Origin: Gnetum montanum
Lineage: Eukaryota; Streptophyta; Gnetopsida; Gnetales; Gnetaceae
DNA length: 64,000 bases
Direction of reading: 5' to 3'
Assembly (NCBI GenBank): GCA_015680685.1
Contig: MNCI01009586.1
Coordinates: 21,167 to 85,166 of the forward strand
Part shown: positions 36,590-48,724 of the stretch, in pieces
How the letters are laid out: each line of letters opens with the position of its first letter
Position numbering within the stretch: the stretch's first letter is position 1
Translations under genes and position numbers: made by a program
The notes under the pieces: generated by a model
What the model saw: only the letters and a program-made list of their open reading frames with translations
The model's database searches: none
What the model was told of the DNA's origin: nothing

Positions 36590-37330
36590 ATGTTACCCCT
36601 AAGTGCTACATTAACTTTTTAAATGTTAGCCCTATAAAGCATGTGTCATTATCTAATATGAGTGCGTGAGGCACACCAAATCTATTTACCACTTACTGCT
36701 CAAAGAACTTGACAATAGTTACTACACTGTAATCATTTACTAGAGTTACTTTAGCCCACTTTGTGTAATAGTTCACATCAATGATAATGTAACATTTTCC
36801 ATTTGATGAAGGGATGATAGGATACATGAAGGTGATTTTTCACAAGTTGAATTGTTCCAATGGCTATATCCACTATTTCAGTTCCTTAAATTATGTTGCT
36901 ACTCCACCATCATGTTGACATCATGAACAAGTGTTGGCTAAAAGTATTTGGCCATGAGAATCTTGATAGATTTTCTTCTTTCAATGTAGTAGTCAAGCAT
37001 GATCCTTGATGTGCATCTTGGTGAACTCCTAGTTGGTTCTTCTTTGAAACGTACCAATGCACCAAGCCATTTGTGCAAATTTTATAAAGGTTTTTCTTTA
37101 TCTTCATTAAGTTTTTAACTTGGTGTAGGAATTGTTGGGTCTTGCATTTGTTTCATTTAGGAGGTACTATTTACTCTTTCAAATATGTAAGGTAATAAGC
37201 AAATTAAGAAGTGCTTACCAATGAGGAAACTATAGTAGCCTTTGCAAAAACAAAAAAGAAAAAAACAAAACAAAAAAAAAACTCATTAGAAAATTGATTA
37301 GATAAAGATTTTTCATAAGCCTTGTTGTCC
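36590..37330 (-). pseudogene. Element E integrase, truncated
   Basis: On the - strand, VNRFGVPHALILDND precedes CFIGLTFKKLM and HLGV, aligning with RFGMPRALIYNNE..VTFQKLIQHLGV in B. Unlike B and D, E keeps Asp at the second catalytic position (ILDND). The frame then runs into D-derived sequence. Confidence 0.65.
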
Positions 37331-37925
37331 CATCTTAATCTAAAAATGATCTTCAACAATATTTTCGATTCTCTTCTTGTTAATTATAGCAATATTGAAT
37401 TCTTGTAAGATTATAAGTCACCAAATGATTTGGGGGCTCATCATTGATTTGTTCATAAGGAACCTAATCACATTGTAATTAATGTGCATAAACACTAGGT
37501 ACTTGAACACATAGTGCCTAAACTTTTTTAAGTGCATAAACTATCACTATCAGGTCCTTCTTAATTATGGTGTAATTTAGCTATGCACTAACAATGCTTC
37601 TACTTACATAGTGGACGTAATATGGATGTTTCTTGATCATCCAACTATGTAAGCATAACTTCCAAAGTGTAATTAGATGTATTGATCATTTTGTGAAATA
37701 ACCTTGATTAATTAGATGCTTGTAGAATTAGAGTCTTTATAAGCTTTTTCTTGAGAAGCTCAAATGCCTTCTCATAATCATATAATCATACAAAAGATGC
37801 ATCCTTCTTTGTAAGTTTCACTGATAGTTTTTCAATCTTTCAGAAATTCTTAATGAAGCACTCATAGTATCCTATGTGTCCAAGCAATGACCTTACATCC
37901 TTTATTATTTGAGGTCTAACTTAAT
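37331..37925 (-). pseudogene. Element E RNase H and RT connection
   Basis: RNase H remnants read in several frames on the - strand and are colinear with B 19256-19790. At about 37920 the sequence jumps to the protease region, so the RT palm and fingers (B about 19790-21230) are deleted. Confidence 0.55.
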
Positions 37926-38090
37926 GTTGAATTTGTTAAGTAGTGATAGGTTCCAAGCTTTGTATATTTCTTGGGAAATTAAATTAACCCTGAAACTCAA
38001 GTCTAGTAGATCTTTTCATGGTGCATTTTTCTAAAATTTATAAGTAAATTAAGGAACTTACATGATCTATTATTTTCTTGGGAAGGCTAT
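37926..38090 (-). pseudogene. Element E protease remnant
   Basis: Short segment aligned with the B protease around 21239-21320 (LLDL-S-V-NLISQEIYKAW-like on the - strand). It is directly fused to the RNase H side by the RT deletion. Confidence 0.5.
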
Positions 38091-40490
38091 TTGATTTGAT
38101 CCAATTTATCATAGCATGGATTAACATGATAGTCTTTACATTTAGGTTTTGGTTTGAAGGAAACTCATTTGAGGGATTGGAAAATGAATGGAGTGGGATC
38201 CACAGCCATGAATTATTACATTAGTTTGAATGAAATCACCTATCTAAAAAAGAAGAATTTTTAGAACTTACACTTTGAGCCATGTGAGCTATCATCCACT
38301 TGCATTTTAACTACTCTTGTTACATTCCTTTCTTATAGTTGTGATGGTATTTTAACTTGCATAGATGATGGAACATGTAATAAAGGAGTTAGTGTGTGTG
38401 ATTAGAAGTTTAGTGATAAGGATGGAAAGCATAGGATGAAGATTCAACCTATGGAGTGATTAGTTTGTGGAACTCATGAGGATAGTAATGGTAAGGAAGA
38501 TCATAAGTGGTAGACTCACTAGGAGACACAAGTTGCTAAGCATAAGATTCATATGGGTCCAATTGCCTATAGGGATATTACTGCCTTAGTGGTGGTAACC
38601 CCCACAACTATGGGTTTTTCCATTACTATTGGTAGTACTCTTGAGGTTGTGGTAAAGTCAAACTTGGATATTAACATTAACGATAGAGTCGTTGGTAATT
38701 ATCTTATGGATAAGGTAATCTCTTGGGCATTTATCTCTTGATGAATTTTGGATTCAACATGTAAGCCCTAGACTTTTGATGATGTGACATGACTAGAAAA
38801 AAATCCTTTGGATGTTAGTTCTAGAAAATGTTACATCCATCATATTCTATATTTGAGTCTATAATCTCATTCACTATATCTCCTTTCTCTTTTTGCTGAT
38901 AGAATTATCTACCTATGTCTTTCTTATTTTTCTTGTTTTTATCTCTAACTCTAACTTTCTTTGATTTTTCCTTTATGATCTTTAATGTTTATTGAAATTT
39001 TTCATCCATAAACTTTCACATTTTATCAACATTAGTTTTAATTTCAATAACAAACTTTTGGATGAACAAGGTTTTTTGCTTAACCACCTCTTCTAATGGT
39101 GTATCCTCCTCTTGCTCATAGAGTTAGATTTCCTTTTTTCAAAGAGATGGATTTATATTATATCTTTCTCTTCTTGAGCTCATCCTCTTCTTTAGGCACT
39201 TGTTCTATTAGCCTTTAAATCTCATGGGTCCTTTATTTTTGATAGTATCTCTTAGGCATGGACCCCAAGAATTTCTCTTATTTAGATTTTGAGACCATTT
39301 ATGATATGTCTTAACTATTTACTTTAAGAAAATTCATAGCTTGGGCACTTATGAAACAATAAATAATACATGTACAAAGCTTCATTAAGGGATTGATAAT
39401 TATCTTGTTCCCACCTTGAATCTACTTTCATAAATTGGACACTCGAGAGTATGTTTGGTATTTGTCATTGGATAGCTTTAGCATTGTACTCCACATTCTA
39501 ATGGATTTTGACTTCAAGGATCATTACCAGCCCTCTATTGCTTTTATGAGTATCATTGGTAATGACTTAAGCTTTTTCACATCATTTTCATCATTTTGCA
39601 ATGTGTTGCTACCAAGGAAGGCTTGTAAATGATGTTATAGATATGCATTGTAGCCTTCTTCAAACTTAAGGATATTATTCATGTTAAGCCTCTTAATGTG
39701 ATTATCCATCTAATGCCTAATGAAAATGTAAATAGCCTTCTTGATGTTGATCATGCTCCTAGTTATCAAAAGGGATTCATCATAGTCCATGTTATGTCCA
39801 TGGCCTCTTTTGTGCTATTTGCTATGTCTTCTATCATGTTTGTATTCATGTTCTCTATCTTTGTCTCTATAATGATTATCTTCTCTACCTTCATTTCTAT
39901 TTTGATCTCTTCTATTAACTTGATTAAATTACTTATCATGATCCCTTCTTTTGTGTTCACAGTGATCCTTGTTAGAGCTTGATGATGATGATGATGGAGA
40001 ACTAGAAGAGCCAAGTTAACTTACTATCCTACCATGACTCCTTTGTTTATCTCTGGATGATCTTATGGAAGACATAGATCTAGAGATCCTTCTTAATTTG
40101 GATTATATTCTCTCCTTTTCTTAGTTGTTTGCCAAGACTAAGCATAGTCATGGATTAAGTGTTTTATTTGAATTGAAGATAGGAGGATTCTAGTGTAGCA
40201 ATCTCCTTGAATGGTAATTAGTATTATCCTTTTCAAACTATGATGTTAATAGGATGATAACCCTTTTACCCATAGCTTCTTCACGGCATGCTTCCATGAA
40301 ATGGTCTTTTTGAAGTTGGATCTTGGTAGATTAATAAGGCTTGAAAATTTTATTAGCTATCGTGTAGTTACTTGTAACAGCTTCTAGTTGAACTTTCATC
40401 AAAGATGCATTATCATTGATGGGATTACATGATCAAGTAGTAACATGATTTTTTCTAGATCTTTCCATCTCATTTCTTTATCCTAATAAA
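38091..40490 (-). pseudogene. Element E gag and linker
   Basis: Colinear with B gag on the - strand. It includes an acid/Ser/Asp-rich part around 39980-40010, a basic part rich in Glu, Lys, Ile and Asn at 40014-39766, and a Pro/Tyr/His-rich linker at 38150-38600. Stops are frequent. Several + strand open frames here (38553-38741, 39698-39982) are mirror images of low-complexity gag sequence. Confidence 0.5.
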
Positions 40491-40751
40491 AGATAAAAGT
40501 AAACCCTAGATAATAAGGATCCAGATGTTAGTAGATGACTTTAACTTAATAGGACATCTCATCCTTGCTTTGATTGATTTTATCAATTCTTCTTATAGAG
40601 TTATCAATACGAAAACATCATTTTTATGAGAAGAAAATATTTTAATTAGTGTGTATGACTTAATAAAATATTAATATTTGTAGAAGATTAATCTTGAAGC
40701 TTTTAACAATGATTGTTAGTGATGTTACTAATCTATAATACTAGCATCATT

Positions 40752-40769
40752 CCATAGCAATGATGCCAA
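40752..40769 (-). other. Primer-binding site of element E
   Basis: TTGGCATCATTGCTATGG on the - strand directly next to the LTR, matching the sites of D and B. Confidence 0.6.
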
Positions 40770-41706
40770 TGATGAGTACTAAGCATCTCCTATGATCAAC
40801 CATATAAATCACAAGAATTCATGGGTGACCTTATCATAATTTGTGGAGGAAACTAGCAAAACTTCTAGATGGTTAAAATATGGATCATGGGTTGCCATCC
40901 TTCCAATTATACTTGTGATGATTCTTAACTCATATGGTTAAGTGTAATTGAGGAATATGATGATTGATGTTATCAGATCATGATTAAAAAATATTAAAAT
41001 GTTAAAATATAGGAAACTATCTAATTAATCTAAATGCCAGAATTAAAACCTAAATTGGCTTAGGTGATAAAAATCTATTCCTAATATTCTATACACATCC
41101 TAAAATCATATAATCCTTGCTGGGTTACCAAGTATTTACTACTGGGTGTAGTAAGTAATAGCACTGCTCAGATTACCAAATTGATCGATATTTATGATTC
41201 AAATTAGTTGCACTTATTTTGCCATATTCTAACATGCATATAAAAAAATTTATTATTCTAGGTACAAGAAAAGTAAATATTAATGTAATTGTATGGAAAA
41301 TATATTACTATAAAACTAAATTTTATGCTAAGTCAAAGTGCTATAGTGAAGTGAAATAATTTTAATATTTATTATTATTCATGTGATGTATCTAAGTACA
41401 ACATACTTGAATAAGAACTTTGTATAATCACTTCAGACCATGTTGCTCGCACTTGTTGAAAATTTTCTAACTTCTATAGAATTAAATTAATAGGATTTCC
41501 TTATAATTAATGCTATCAATGTCATAAATGTATTTTATATGCTTGTATTTATAGGCATTTATGGCTACTTTATCAATGCAACTTATCCTATGTCCATGCT
41601 AATGAAGCATTAATGTACTTGTGTTAATGTTAATACGTCAATGCATCCAACTAAAAGATGATTTATCATGCGGCAACATAATGATTATATAATTATGGCC
41701 CCATCA
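40770..41706 (-). repeat. 5' LTR of element E
   Basis: On the + strand it starts TGATGAGTACTAAG. It shares with the B LTRs the order of blocks CAACCATA-AAATCACAAG, CTCATATGGTTAAGTGTAATTG, TGCTGGGTTACCAAG and ACTTGAATAAGAACTT. The right end is estimated. Confidence 0.7.
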
Positions 41707-41714
41707 CTAGTCTC

Positions 41715-42196
41715 GAACATGACTTGAAATGATACAAAATTGTTTGAAATTTCTAGCTAATTATCCCTAGGCAATGTAATAGTAACTTCACCAATTTGTG
41801 GGTCCATTATAATATGGGCACTATTACTCTCCATAGATAGCATGGTTTCTAGTTCTTAGCTTCTTCAACTAGTGATTCATATAACCTCTTATAAATGTCT
41901 CATTGTATGATAGTATATGTTGGAACTTTCTATATGTGCTTATGTACTAGTGTCAGTAAAACTAGTTTGTATAATGCTCAAACTTACACCTATGGTTTCT
42001 ACTACTAGGATGGTAGTTGCTAGTGTTGAAGTAATTGCTATTGCTAATGTGCTCAATGATGCTACCTCTATGATGATAGATGATGGCTCCTACACCTTTT
42101 GGCAAGTACAATGTACATCATCTCTCTTCACAAGGCCATTAGTGCCATGCACATGGTGTTATTTATATATTATGCAATCTCTTCTTACTTGCAAAG
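41715..42196 (-). pseudogene. Fragment G of the family's extra ORF (left part)
   Basis: Continuation of 44876-46130 on the - strand across the solo LTR H. Joining 42196 to 44881 restores a block equivalent to B 15380-15320 (ATTAGAAA.CT.TG.AAG). Farther left the similarity is weak. A 94-codon + strand frame at 41917-42201 shows no family resemblance and I treat it as chance. Confidence 0.45.
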
Positions 42197-44875
42197 TGTA
42201 ACACCCCATCCTACTATACTTGGCTATAGTAGATTAATGCCTAGGATCATTAGTAATAACACAATGGAAGCATGAAAAATTGAAAGATGATAATGCATAA
42301 ACCATTTCATATATATAAAGGAAGGTCAAACTACACAAAACTCCATGCCAAACCAAGGACTAAGCATACATTTCATATACATAAACCAAAAATCTATACT
42401 ACTCTCATAGGATAAATAAACATAAACATCATCATCATATACATAAGAGTATAGTAAGAGTTCCACAAATATAAATACTTCACAATACTGTACAAGGAAA
42501 TATACATCAACTAATCCTTGAAGATTTCTTTCTCCTCTACACTCTCTCAATTCTTACTTGTAGCCTTGTAGCTTTCACTTATAACTAAATAAATTCAGTA
42601 TAAAATTGAGTGAGAGGCCTTTACACTTTTCCTGCTAGATGGTCAACAAGTGTTGCACTAGAGGAGAGGAATGGGGTAAAAGGAAACCTGCATCAATTGT
42701 CAATCTTGTGCATGCTCTAAGCAACACATGTACATATAATATCACGCATAGCACTAGCATAATCATCACTAAAGTAAATAGATGGCTATCACATATTCAT
42801 AGACATAATCATTGTTAGACATAAAAAATTATATAATCATTCCACATACATCCCCACCATCATGTCCATGATATCATACCCACTCGACACCAACAAACAA
42901 CACATGTTCCACATAATCATAAGTTAGTTATATATATTATACATGCTTTAACTAATAAACCAATGTCATCATGTACACCTTATCCATGTGGTCGCTAGCA
43001 TATCCACACTCATTGTAGCATGTAAAATATTGCCATGAATACTCATAAATAGCCATTGCCTGCAAGTCTTTTAATCTTTTCTTTGCCCAATCGGTGCTAG
43101 GGTCCATCAATCTATGACCGATACCCACTAGCCTTCTGGAAACTTGGCTATAGGGATGACCATACCTATGCCACGTAGTAGTTGTAGGGATGAACATAGC
43201 TATGCTCTCCCACTCTCAAGATGAGGCTTTAGAGAAGAGCCTCACTGATGCATCACAATGGGAGCCAATGCATAACTACCTCTAGGATGCCTCATCACCA
43301 ACTAGTCCACACCCTTATGTTAGCACCACTTGTCAACGACCACATAAATGTCACAATAAAGACATGTATAAATTTAGGCTAGCTTAAGCCAACACATGTT
43401 GCAAGCATAACACATCCAAAACAAACATAACATGATCCCATATGTCCACACCTAACAATCACATTCATTCTATAAACACAATATCACAACATGACTTACT
43501 AAAATTTTGCACCACAACTATACTTTGTGAGCTACATATAATTTTGTAAAAATGACCTCTATTATAACCTCTAAGATGATAGATGCCAAATGACAAAATG
43601 AATTCCACAATTAGAAAGTACATCTCAAGAAAATACTGACTCTAATTTCACCTCAATCAGACTCCGAAAAGCAAAGTTATGTGCATTTAAAGTTTAATTA
43701 ATAAAATAATCAAATATTAATATTTAATTCTAGCTAATGATCATTGAAAATGCCCAGAAACTCCCATGCAATAACAGGTCCATAAAATAAAATACTTCAA
43801 CCATGCTAGTCTCATCAACTTCACATCATTCCATACATTGCATATTTATTAATAAAAAATTGATAACCAAAATTGTAGAATTTTGGGAAATCTACAAAAC
43901 ATTAAATTGTTTGCCCCACATGCCCACATTGCATGATCATATATACTAATTTGGCATATAAATATAAGGAAAAATGGAAAGACAACCCACCAGTTAAAAT
44001 TATTCTGAACAAGTTTTACACCTACGTAAACATGACCATAACAATTTCAAATCTAGGTTCATAGTAAAGAGAAATTCATCTACGAAGCACAAAATTCAAA
44101 AAAAATAAATGGAAAATGAAAGTCAACAGAAGAATAGGAAAAAAAACAAGGTTCCACTTCATTTTTGTTCGTCAATAGAAAACAAAACACAAATTCCATG
44201 GGTAAAGATGTGAAAGGCAATGTGATTTTTTTGTGGTGGTGGAAAGGAAAGAAAAACGTTGGTGCTTTTTATTTTTTTAAAAAAATTTCATAAGTATAAA
44301 GCATAAAACTTATACTTAAACCCAAAGTAGTTTTTCTTTCATTATGCACATCACATGCAAAACCCAATTTCCACCTTTTTTATAAATATTTTCTTAAGTT
44401 CATTTTAATTTTTCCTTTTCTAACTAATGTCATGCTTTTCCAACATGTACAACAAACACACTAGAACTCCAAATTAAAATCCATTTGAACCTATGAGATC
44501 CATTTTGAATTCTCTACACATATGCATGCCAAAATCACATCCAAGCATCACATAACACAGGGCCATAATTCAAATTCACAAACACCAAAATCATACGTAA
44601 AGCAAAACACGTATCAAATAGTTGCTCTTGTATTCCAATCCAATATCCTTGCTAGCCACATCACCTATCTACACATCACACAGGGCTAGTGGACATAATC
44701 ATGTTAGTTAAGCATGTAAAGACATCATAATCATAACATAAAGATGAAAGCCTCATAACATACAAAGTGCAATCATCCTAAATAGGTTTCATTGGATAAC
44801 CCACCGAGACTATGCTTGTAAAGTATAAATCATAATCATATGGTTATAACCAATGTATTTGGAAGGGATGTAACA
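42197..44875. repeat. Solo LTR H (2.7 kb) with target-site duplication
   Basis: Begins TGTAACACCCC and ends GGGATGTAACA, with exact 5-bp direct repeats CAAAG at 42192-42196 and 44876-44880. No gag or pol is seen inside. TGTAACACCCC is a common start of large plant Ty3/gypsy LTRs. Orientation is undecided because either strand begins TG and ends CA. It splits fragment G. Confidence 0.75.
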
Positions 44876-46130
44876 CAAAGCTTTCTAATTAAGCATGAAA
44901 ATGGAAGGATTTTCTTGCTAGACTTATTCTCTTAAAAGTTACACTTGATCTTCAAAAAGAGGAGGTAAGCCAAGTAAGTAGATAACTACCTATTTAGGAC
45001 TATATAGGCATGTGTAATGAAGGAGATGATGTTATTTAGACATATCATTAGGTTAATACTATACATTATAATTTTAAGATAAACCTTCTCATCCATAGTT
45101 AATGACTTGTACTCCTTACACTCTACACTATACATGTTGGACCCACTTAGCCTTTATGTCAAAGCCTGACATGATAAATACCTTGAAAACTCTAATTATC
45201 ATTTTTGGGTTGTCTAATGCTTTAATAATTACCTTCATGGAGTAGGAGATGAATATTTCTTCTATCTTCATGATGGCATCAAGCTACGATTATTCTAGAA
45301 GAGATGGATTTCTCCCAAGTACCACTCCCTATTAGTGGATAGTGTTCACCATAAGGGAGAGGCTTACAACTATGGATTTATCTTGGTGAAAAAAATTTCA
45401 ATAAGGAACTAAATTTTTGCTTTGAATGCAAGTTGCCCAATATGCTCTTATTCTAAAATGCCTATACACAATTGTTACTAAGAGTGACCTCTAACTCATC
45501 AAAGGATACATCTTCTTGAACAAGAATTTTGAACATACTTTCTTCATTGACTAGACCTTCGATTCTTTAAACACTGGTTTTCCAACTTGGGATTGTTGCC
45601 ATTGTGGCCCTCGGTCATACCCTTGTTCATCATGTGTACCTCTTAATATTTTTTATCAATCCTATAAAGGACTTCCTACCTAGGATCTTATTGAAGTTTT
45701 AAATTACCATTTTGAATTTTTTTTTTTTTGAAATTGTTGGAACCTCCTAGGATCCTCTAGGATCAGAGATGTATCTCATTGATATTTAAAATTTAGAAAA
45801 TATAAAAATAACCAAAATTTATGGGAAAAGATAAAAAATCATTAAAATTCAATAAAAGTCATTAGAAAATCATGAAAATTAGGTTCCACAAATTTACATG
45901 AAAAGTAGAAAGGCTACCCATGATGTTATTGTTAAAGTTAATCAGTGTTAGGTTAGTTTGTAACCATGGTTAACAAGAGGTATGTAAATGGATCCTTCCC
46001 AAAGTAAGCTCTTACCCATATTGCTCTTGCATAATCACTTCTAGAGATGTCTATTGGCACCTTAGAAGTTAAATATTAATCGTGCCCATATTCCGATTAG
46101 CATACATTCGTCATGGTTGGATAACTTGTA
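44876..46130 (-). pseudogene. Fragment G: extra ORF N-terminal part and spacer of the B/D family
   Basis: On the - strand about 45600-44881 aligns with the N-terminal half of the B extra ORF (15600-15330): the + strand strings GTACTCCTTACACTCTACAC and GTACTCCTTGCAATTGACAC correspond. 45940-46100 matches the B spacer near 16985-17060 (AGAGGTATGTAAATGG, CCTTCCCA, CTCTTGCATAA). No pol is present, so it is an orphan fragment. Confidence 0.6.
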
Positions 46131-46163
46131 CTATGTTACACACAACCAAAGTGATCATAACAA

Positions 46164-46230
46164 TGAGGCATTAGCCTAGTGGTAAGACTCTTGCTTTGGG
46201 AGCTCCAATTCATGGATTTGATTCTAGTGG
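46164..46230 (+). repeat. tRNA-derived SINE head (pol III box A and box B)
   Basis: TTAGCCTAGTGG at 46171-46182 resembles box A and GGATTTGATTC at 46214-46224 a decayed box B, with tRNA-like spacing. The anticodon stem and acceptor stem do not fold into a proper tRNA, so this is a SINE or tRNA relic and not a functional tRNA gene. Its 3' end is undefined. Confidence 0.4.
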
Positions 46231-46614
46231 ATAATGCTAAGTTTTAAAGTTCTAATTGGATTATATATCTTAGGGTGTATCTATATTAAAATTATTTCAG
46301 GTTCTAGCACTCATAATTGTATAACGTGAATGAGTTAAGACTAATTTAGTATGGATAGAGGAAATGGAATGTGAGATACCCTATCATGGTTATAGTGGGT
46401 GCAATGTGGTTAAAATGATCATCATGCTTGTTAGTTAGGAATCCATGCTAGGTTCATTCATTACTAGTATTATCACATTACATCATCATTGGAATCACCA
46501 TTATAATGCCAATTAATCAACACATGAATACATAACCACTTCAACAATAAAATGAGCAAATAATTCATTAAGAATATGAAAATAATTAATTAATTCACAT
46601 GGTAAAAAACATGT
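46231..46614. other. Unassigned AT-rich sequence
   Basis: No ORF, repeat boundary or RNA gene that I can support. It may include the body of the SINE that starts at 46164. Confidence 0.3.
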
Positions 46615-47080
46615 AGTTGCATTCAGCAGTAAAGTGTCTAACCGTTTCAGGCACGGCACCGTAGCAGGGATAGGTGTCGTCCTACATGATTTCATGCCTG
46701 CAGAGGACGACGCACACAGGGAGCGCGTTTGATCACATTAGCTAGAGGAAGATTTTAATTTTTTCGGGGAGCTGCCCCTGCCAGATCTGCTGCCAGCTAG
46801 CCTCCAGGGGGTATTTGGCTGACAGCAGGGCACGTGGCTCGAGGCCCGACCACCCTTGGGCCAGCATCACTCATGCGTGCTGGCAGATTGTCTGCCAGGG
46901 CCATGAAGAACGCGTCCCCACCTCCCATTGCAGGTATTTCACATGAATGATTTGGGCCCACTGACTCGGTTCCTTGTGCAGGTGTGTAAGGCGGTGTAGG
47001 AGCTGTTGCTGTCCTAACATGATTTCGTCCTCAAAGGACATGATGCCCAGTCTCCCCACCTTACGAAAATGCACCTATTA
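46615..47080 (-). pseudogene. LINE reverse transcriptase C-terminal fragment (zf-RVT region)
   Basis: On the - strand, 47074-46871 reads KVGRLGIMSFEDEIMLGQQQ, then LHRLTHLHKEPSQWAQII and VKYLQ. This corresponds to the G-G-L-G-I segment after the RT of plant L1 LINEs. It continues with LPEKIKIFL*LM* and CYGAVPETVRHF, the zinc-binding reverse-transcriptase tail (zf-RVT). TGG (Trp) to stop changes fit both stops. It is a truncated copy and GC-richer than its surroundings. No poly(A) tail is seen. Confidence 0.75.
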
Positions 47081-47212
47081 GAAAAAGTCACTTTATTAAA
47101 ATTGAAGGGAAATAATGGTAGGTGAACTTAAATAGACATGATTAGCAAGCATAAATAAAGAAAACCAAAATTTAGGTATTAATGCTTCTTTGACGTTTAA
47201 TACAAGTGAATG

Positions 47213-48724
47213 TGTAATGACCCAACTTCTCATGGGGTTTGGTCTTAATGTTTAGGTAGTGCTTGTGAGTGTGCTTTTTTGTGATGATGTGGGTGGTTGA
47301 TATTGATTCATAAAACTATCTATGATTTGATGATGACAACAAATCTAAGTGCTGTTGATGTGCTCTTATTTATGGCTTATATGATTTTGGTACTAATTTG
47401 GTGTTTTATTTATGATTTGATGATGGTGATGGATTTGAGTGTTGTTGATGTGCTAATGACTTGTTTGATGACTAGCATCTCTTGTATGCATTGGTTATTG
47501 GTTGAATGATCAACTATTCTTCTTTAACATTAATCTAAGTTATGCTATTGTGTGTTGCTTATCATTGGATGCAAGCTAAGTAACTTAGCATCTATTTATG
47601 GAATGGTAATTTGATTTTTGAGCACATATTAAGCTAAAAAGTTGTATTGTTGGGAGGTTGCTACTATGATTATTCATGTGTTGCATGGCCTTTGTGCATT
47701 AGAATACTTTCTTAGACTGATTTTAATGCTTGTTTGTGAACTGTATATATACCAATGTGGAGATCTCATGTACATGCTTTACTGTATATCCATACAAGTT
47801 TTGTATCCATTATCTTTAGGTGCTACTGTGTGAATATTAATTATTGAGCAATCAAAATTGTAAAGAAAAGATAAAGAAATTCCTTTTATGTTATACCTCA
47901 AGGTTTGAAACAAGTATGTTTTTCTTGGCATAAGGGATTCATTTCAAATATATACACACACATGTTGATGAGGAACTTGACCAATGAATTATGTGGAAGG
48001 AAGCTAATCTATGAATAAGGAATATTATGTATATCATGATCTATTCTTTTTAAATAGTGAACATATAAAATGTTGTGTATGTTGATGCACTATTCTTTAT
48101 AGTGTCATTAGTTATTAGAGTATAAGTACACCCTCCATGGTTATAGAAAGGTTATGGGATGACCTTTCAAGGTAGCACTAGACAATGCAATAATAAGTTA
48201 CGAACACTTTGCATTGTTGATGGCTTGAAAGAGAAGGTGTTATGTGAAAGAAATCAACATGGTTGTTGTAGTGTTTTGCTATTGTAATTTATCTGTTTTA
48301 TAATTACTATGTTTTCTTTTATTTGTACTATCCAAATGATTGATTATGTTAGACTGTGCATGCCTTAAGATTGCCATGGTGAATTGGTTGAGTTAATTTG
48401 CTTGTAGCTAAACAAAAAGGCTACGGATCCAATTCCAAATTTAATTATTTGGACATTTGTATTGCACTGTGGATACATATTGTATATTGAGAGATGTTAA
48501 TTGTCATATGAGCATCCTCTTGGGCTGTTGTTTGCTTTATATAAATTTTCTGCTTTATTCTTTAGACTTTTTATATTGAATTGATTATTGTTTGTGCTGG
48601 TCTAAATGCAAGATTGGACTTCTAATGATTGATTAACTTTTAAAAATTTCACCCTAGCATTTTTTCAGCTAGCTTGATGGGAGCTTTGAGTTTTAACTCT
48701 TGCTCCTTATAGATGGGTGTTACG
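47213..48724 (+). repeat. Solo LTR (1.5 kb) with target-site duplication
   Basis: Starts TGTAATGACCC and ends GGGTGTTACG (expected CA, last base changed). Exact 5-bp repeats GAATG flank it at 47208-47212 and 48725-48729. A diverged, inverted relative at 59369-59835 has the matching end TGTAACATCC. Inside, TATGATTTGATGATG followed by TGTTGATGTGCT occurs twice about 88 bp apart. No internal genes. Confidence 0.8.

Larger units (their letters stand above)
1303..36590 (+). mobile_element. Element D: Tat-like Ty3/gypsy retrotransposon, outer host of A and B
   Basis: Order on the + strand: 5' LTR, PBS, gag (split by element A at 3008-3012), protease, RT/RNase H, integrase, spacer, extra ORF. The gag of D is continuous across A: the left side ends IPKFKG and the right side resumes YNLDP...FHDAYAL, matching FEGGYNLD...FHDAYAL in element B. 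The 3' LTR is missing because D is joined to element E near 36590. All coding parts carry in-frame stops and indels, so the element is dead. The lineage call rests on RT and RNase H motifs and on the extra ORF after integrase. D and B belong to the same family. Confidence 0.8.
36590..41706 (-). mobile_element. Element E: 3'-truncated, RT-deleted copy of the B/D family
   Basis: A - strand element, from right to left: 5' LTR, PBS, gag, protease, then directly the RT/RNase H connection, RNase H, and integrase cut off at about HLGV. The integrase C-terminus, spacer, extra ORF and 3' LTR are absent, and the sequence is joined to the end of element D near 36590. The right border (about 41706) is approximate because no second LTR or duplication is available for comparison. 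Confidence 0.7.

Noticed and set aside
41917-42201. 94-codon + strand ORF as a gene
   Set aside because: The flanking sequence is a - strand fragment of the B/D extra ORF. The + strand frame is low in complexity, has no homologue that I recognise and runs into the solo LTR.
46164-46230. Functional tRNA gene
   Set aside because: Pol III boxes are recognisable but stems do not pair and box B is altered (GGATTTGATTC).
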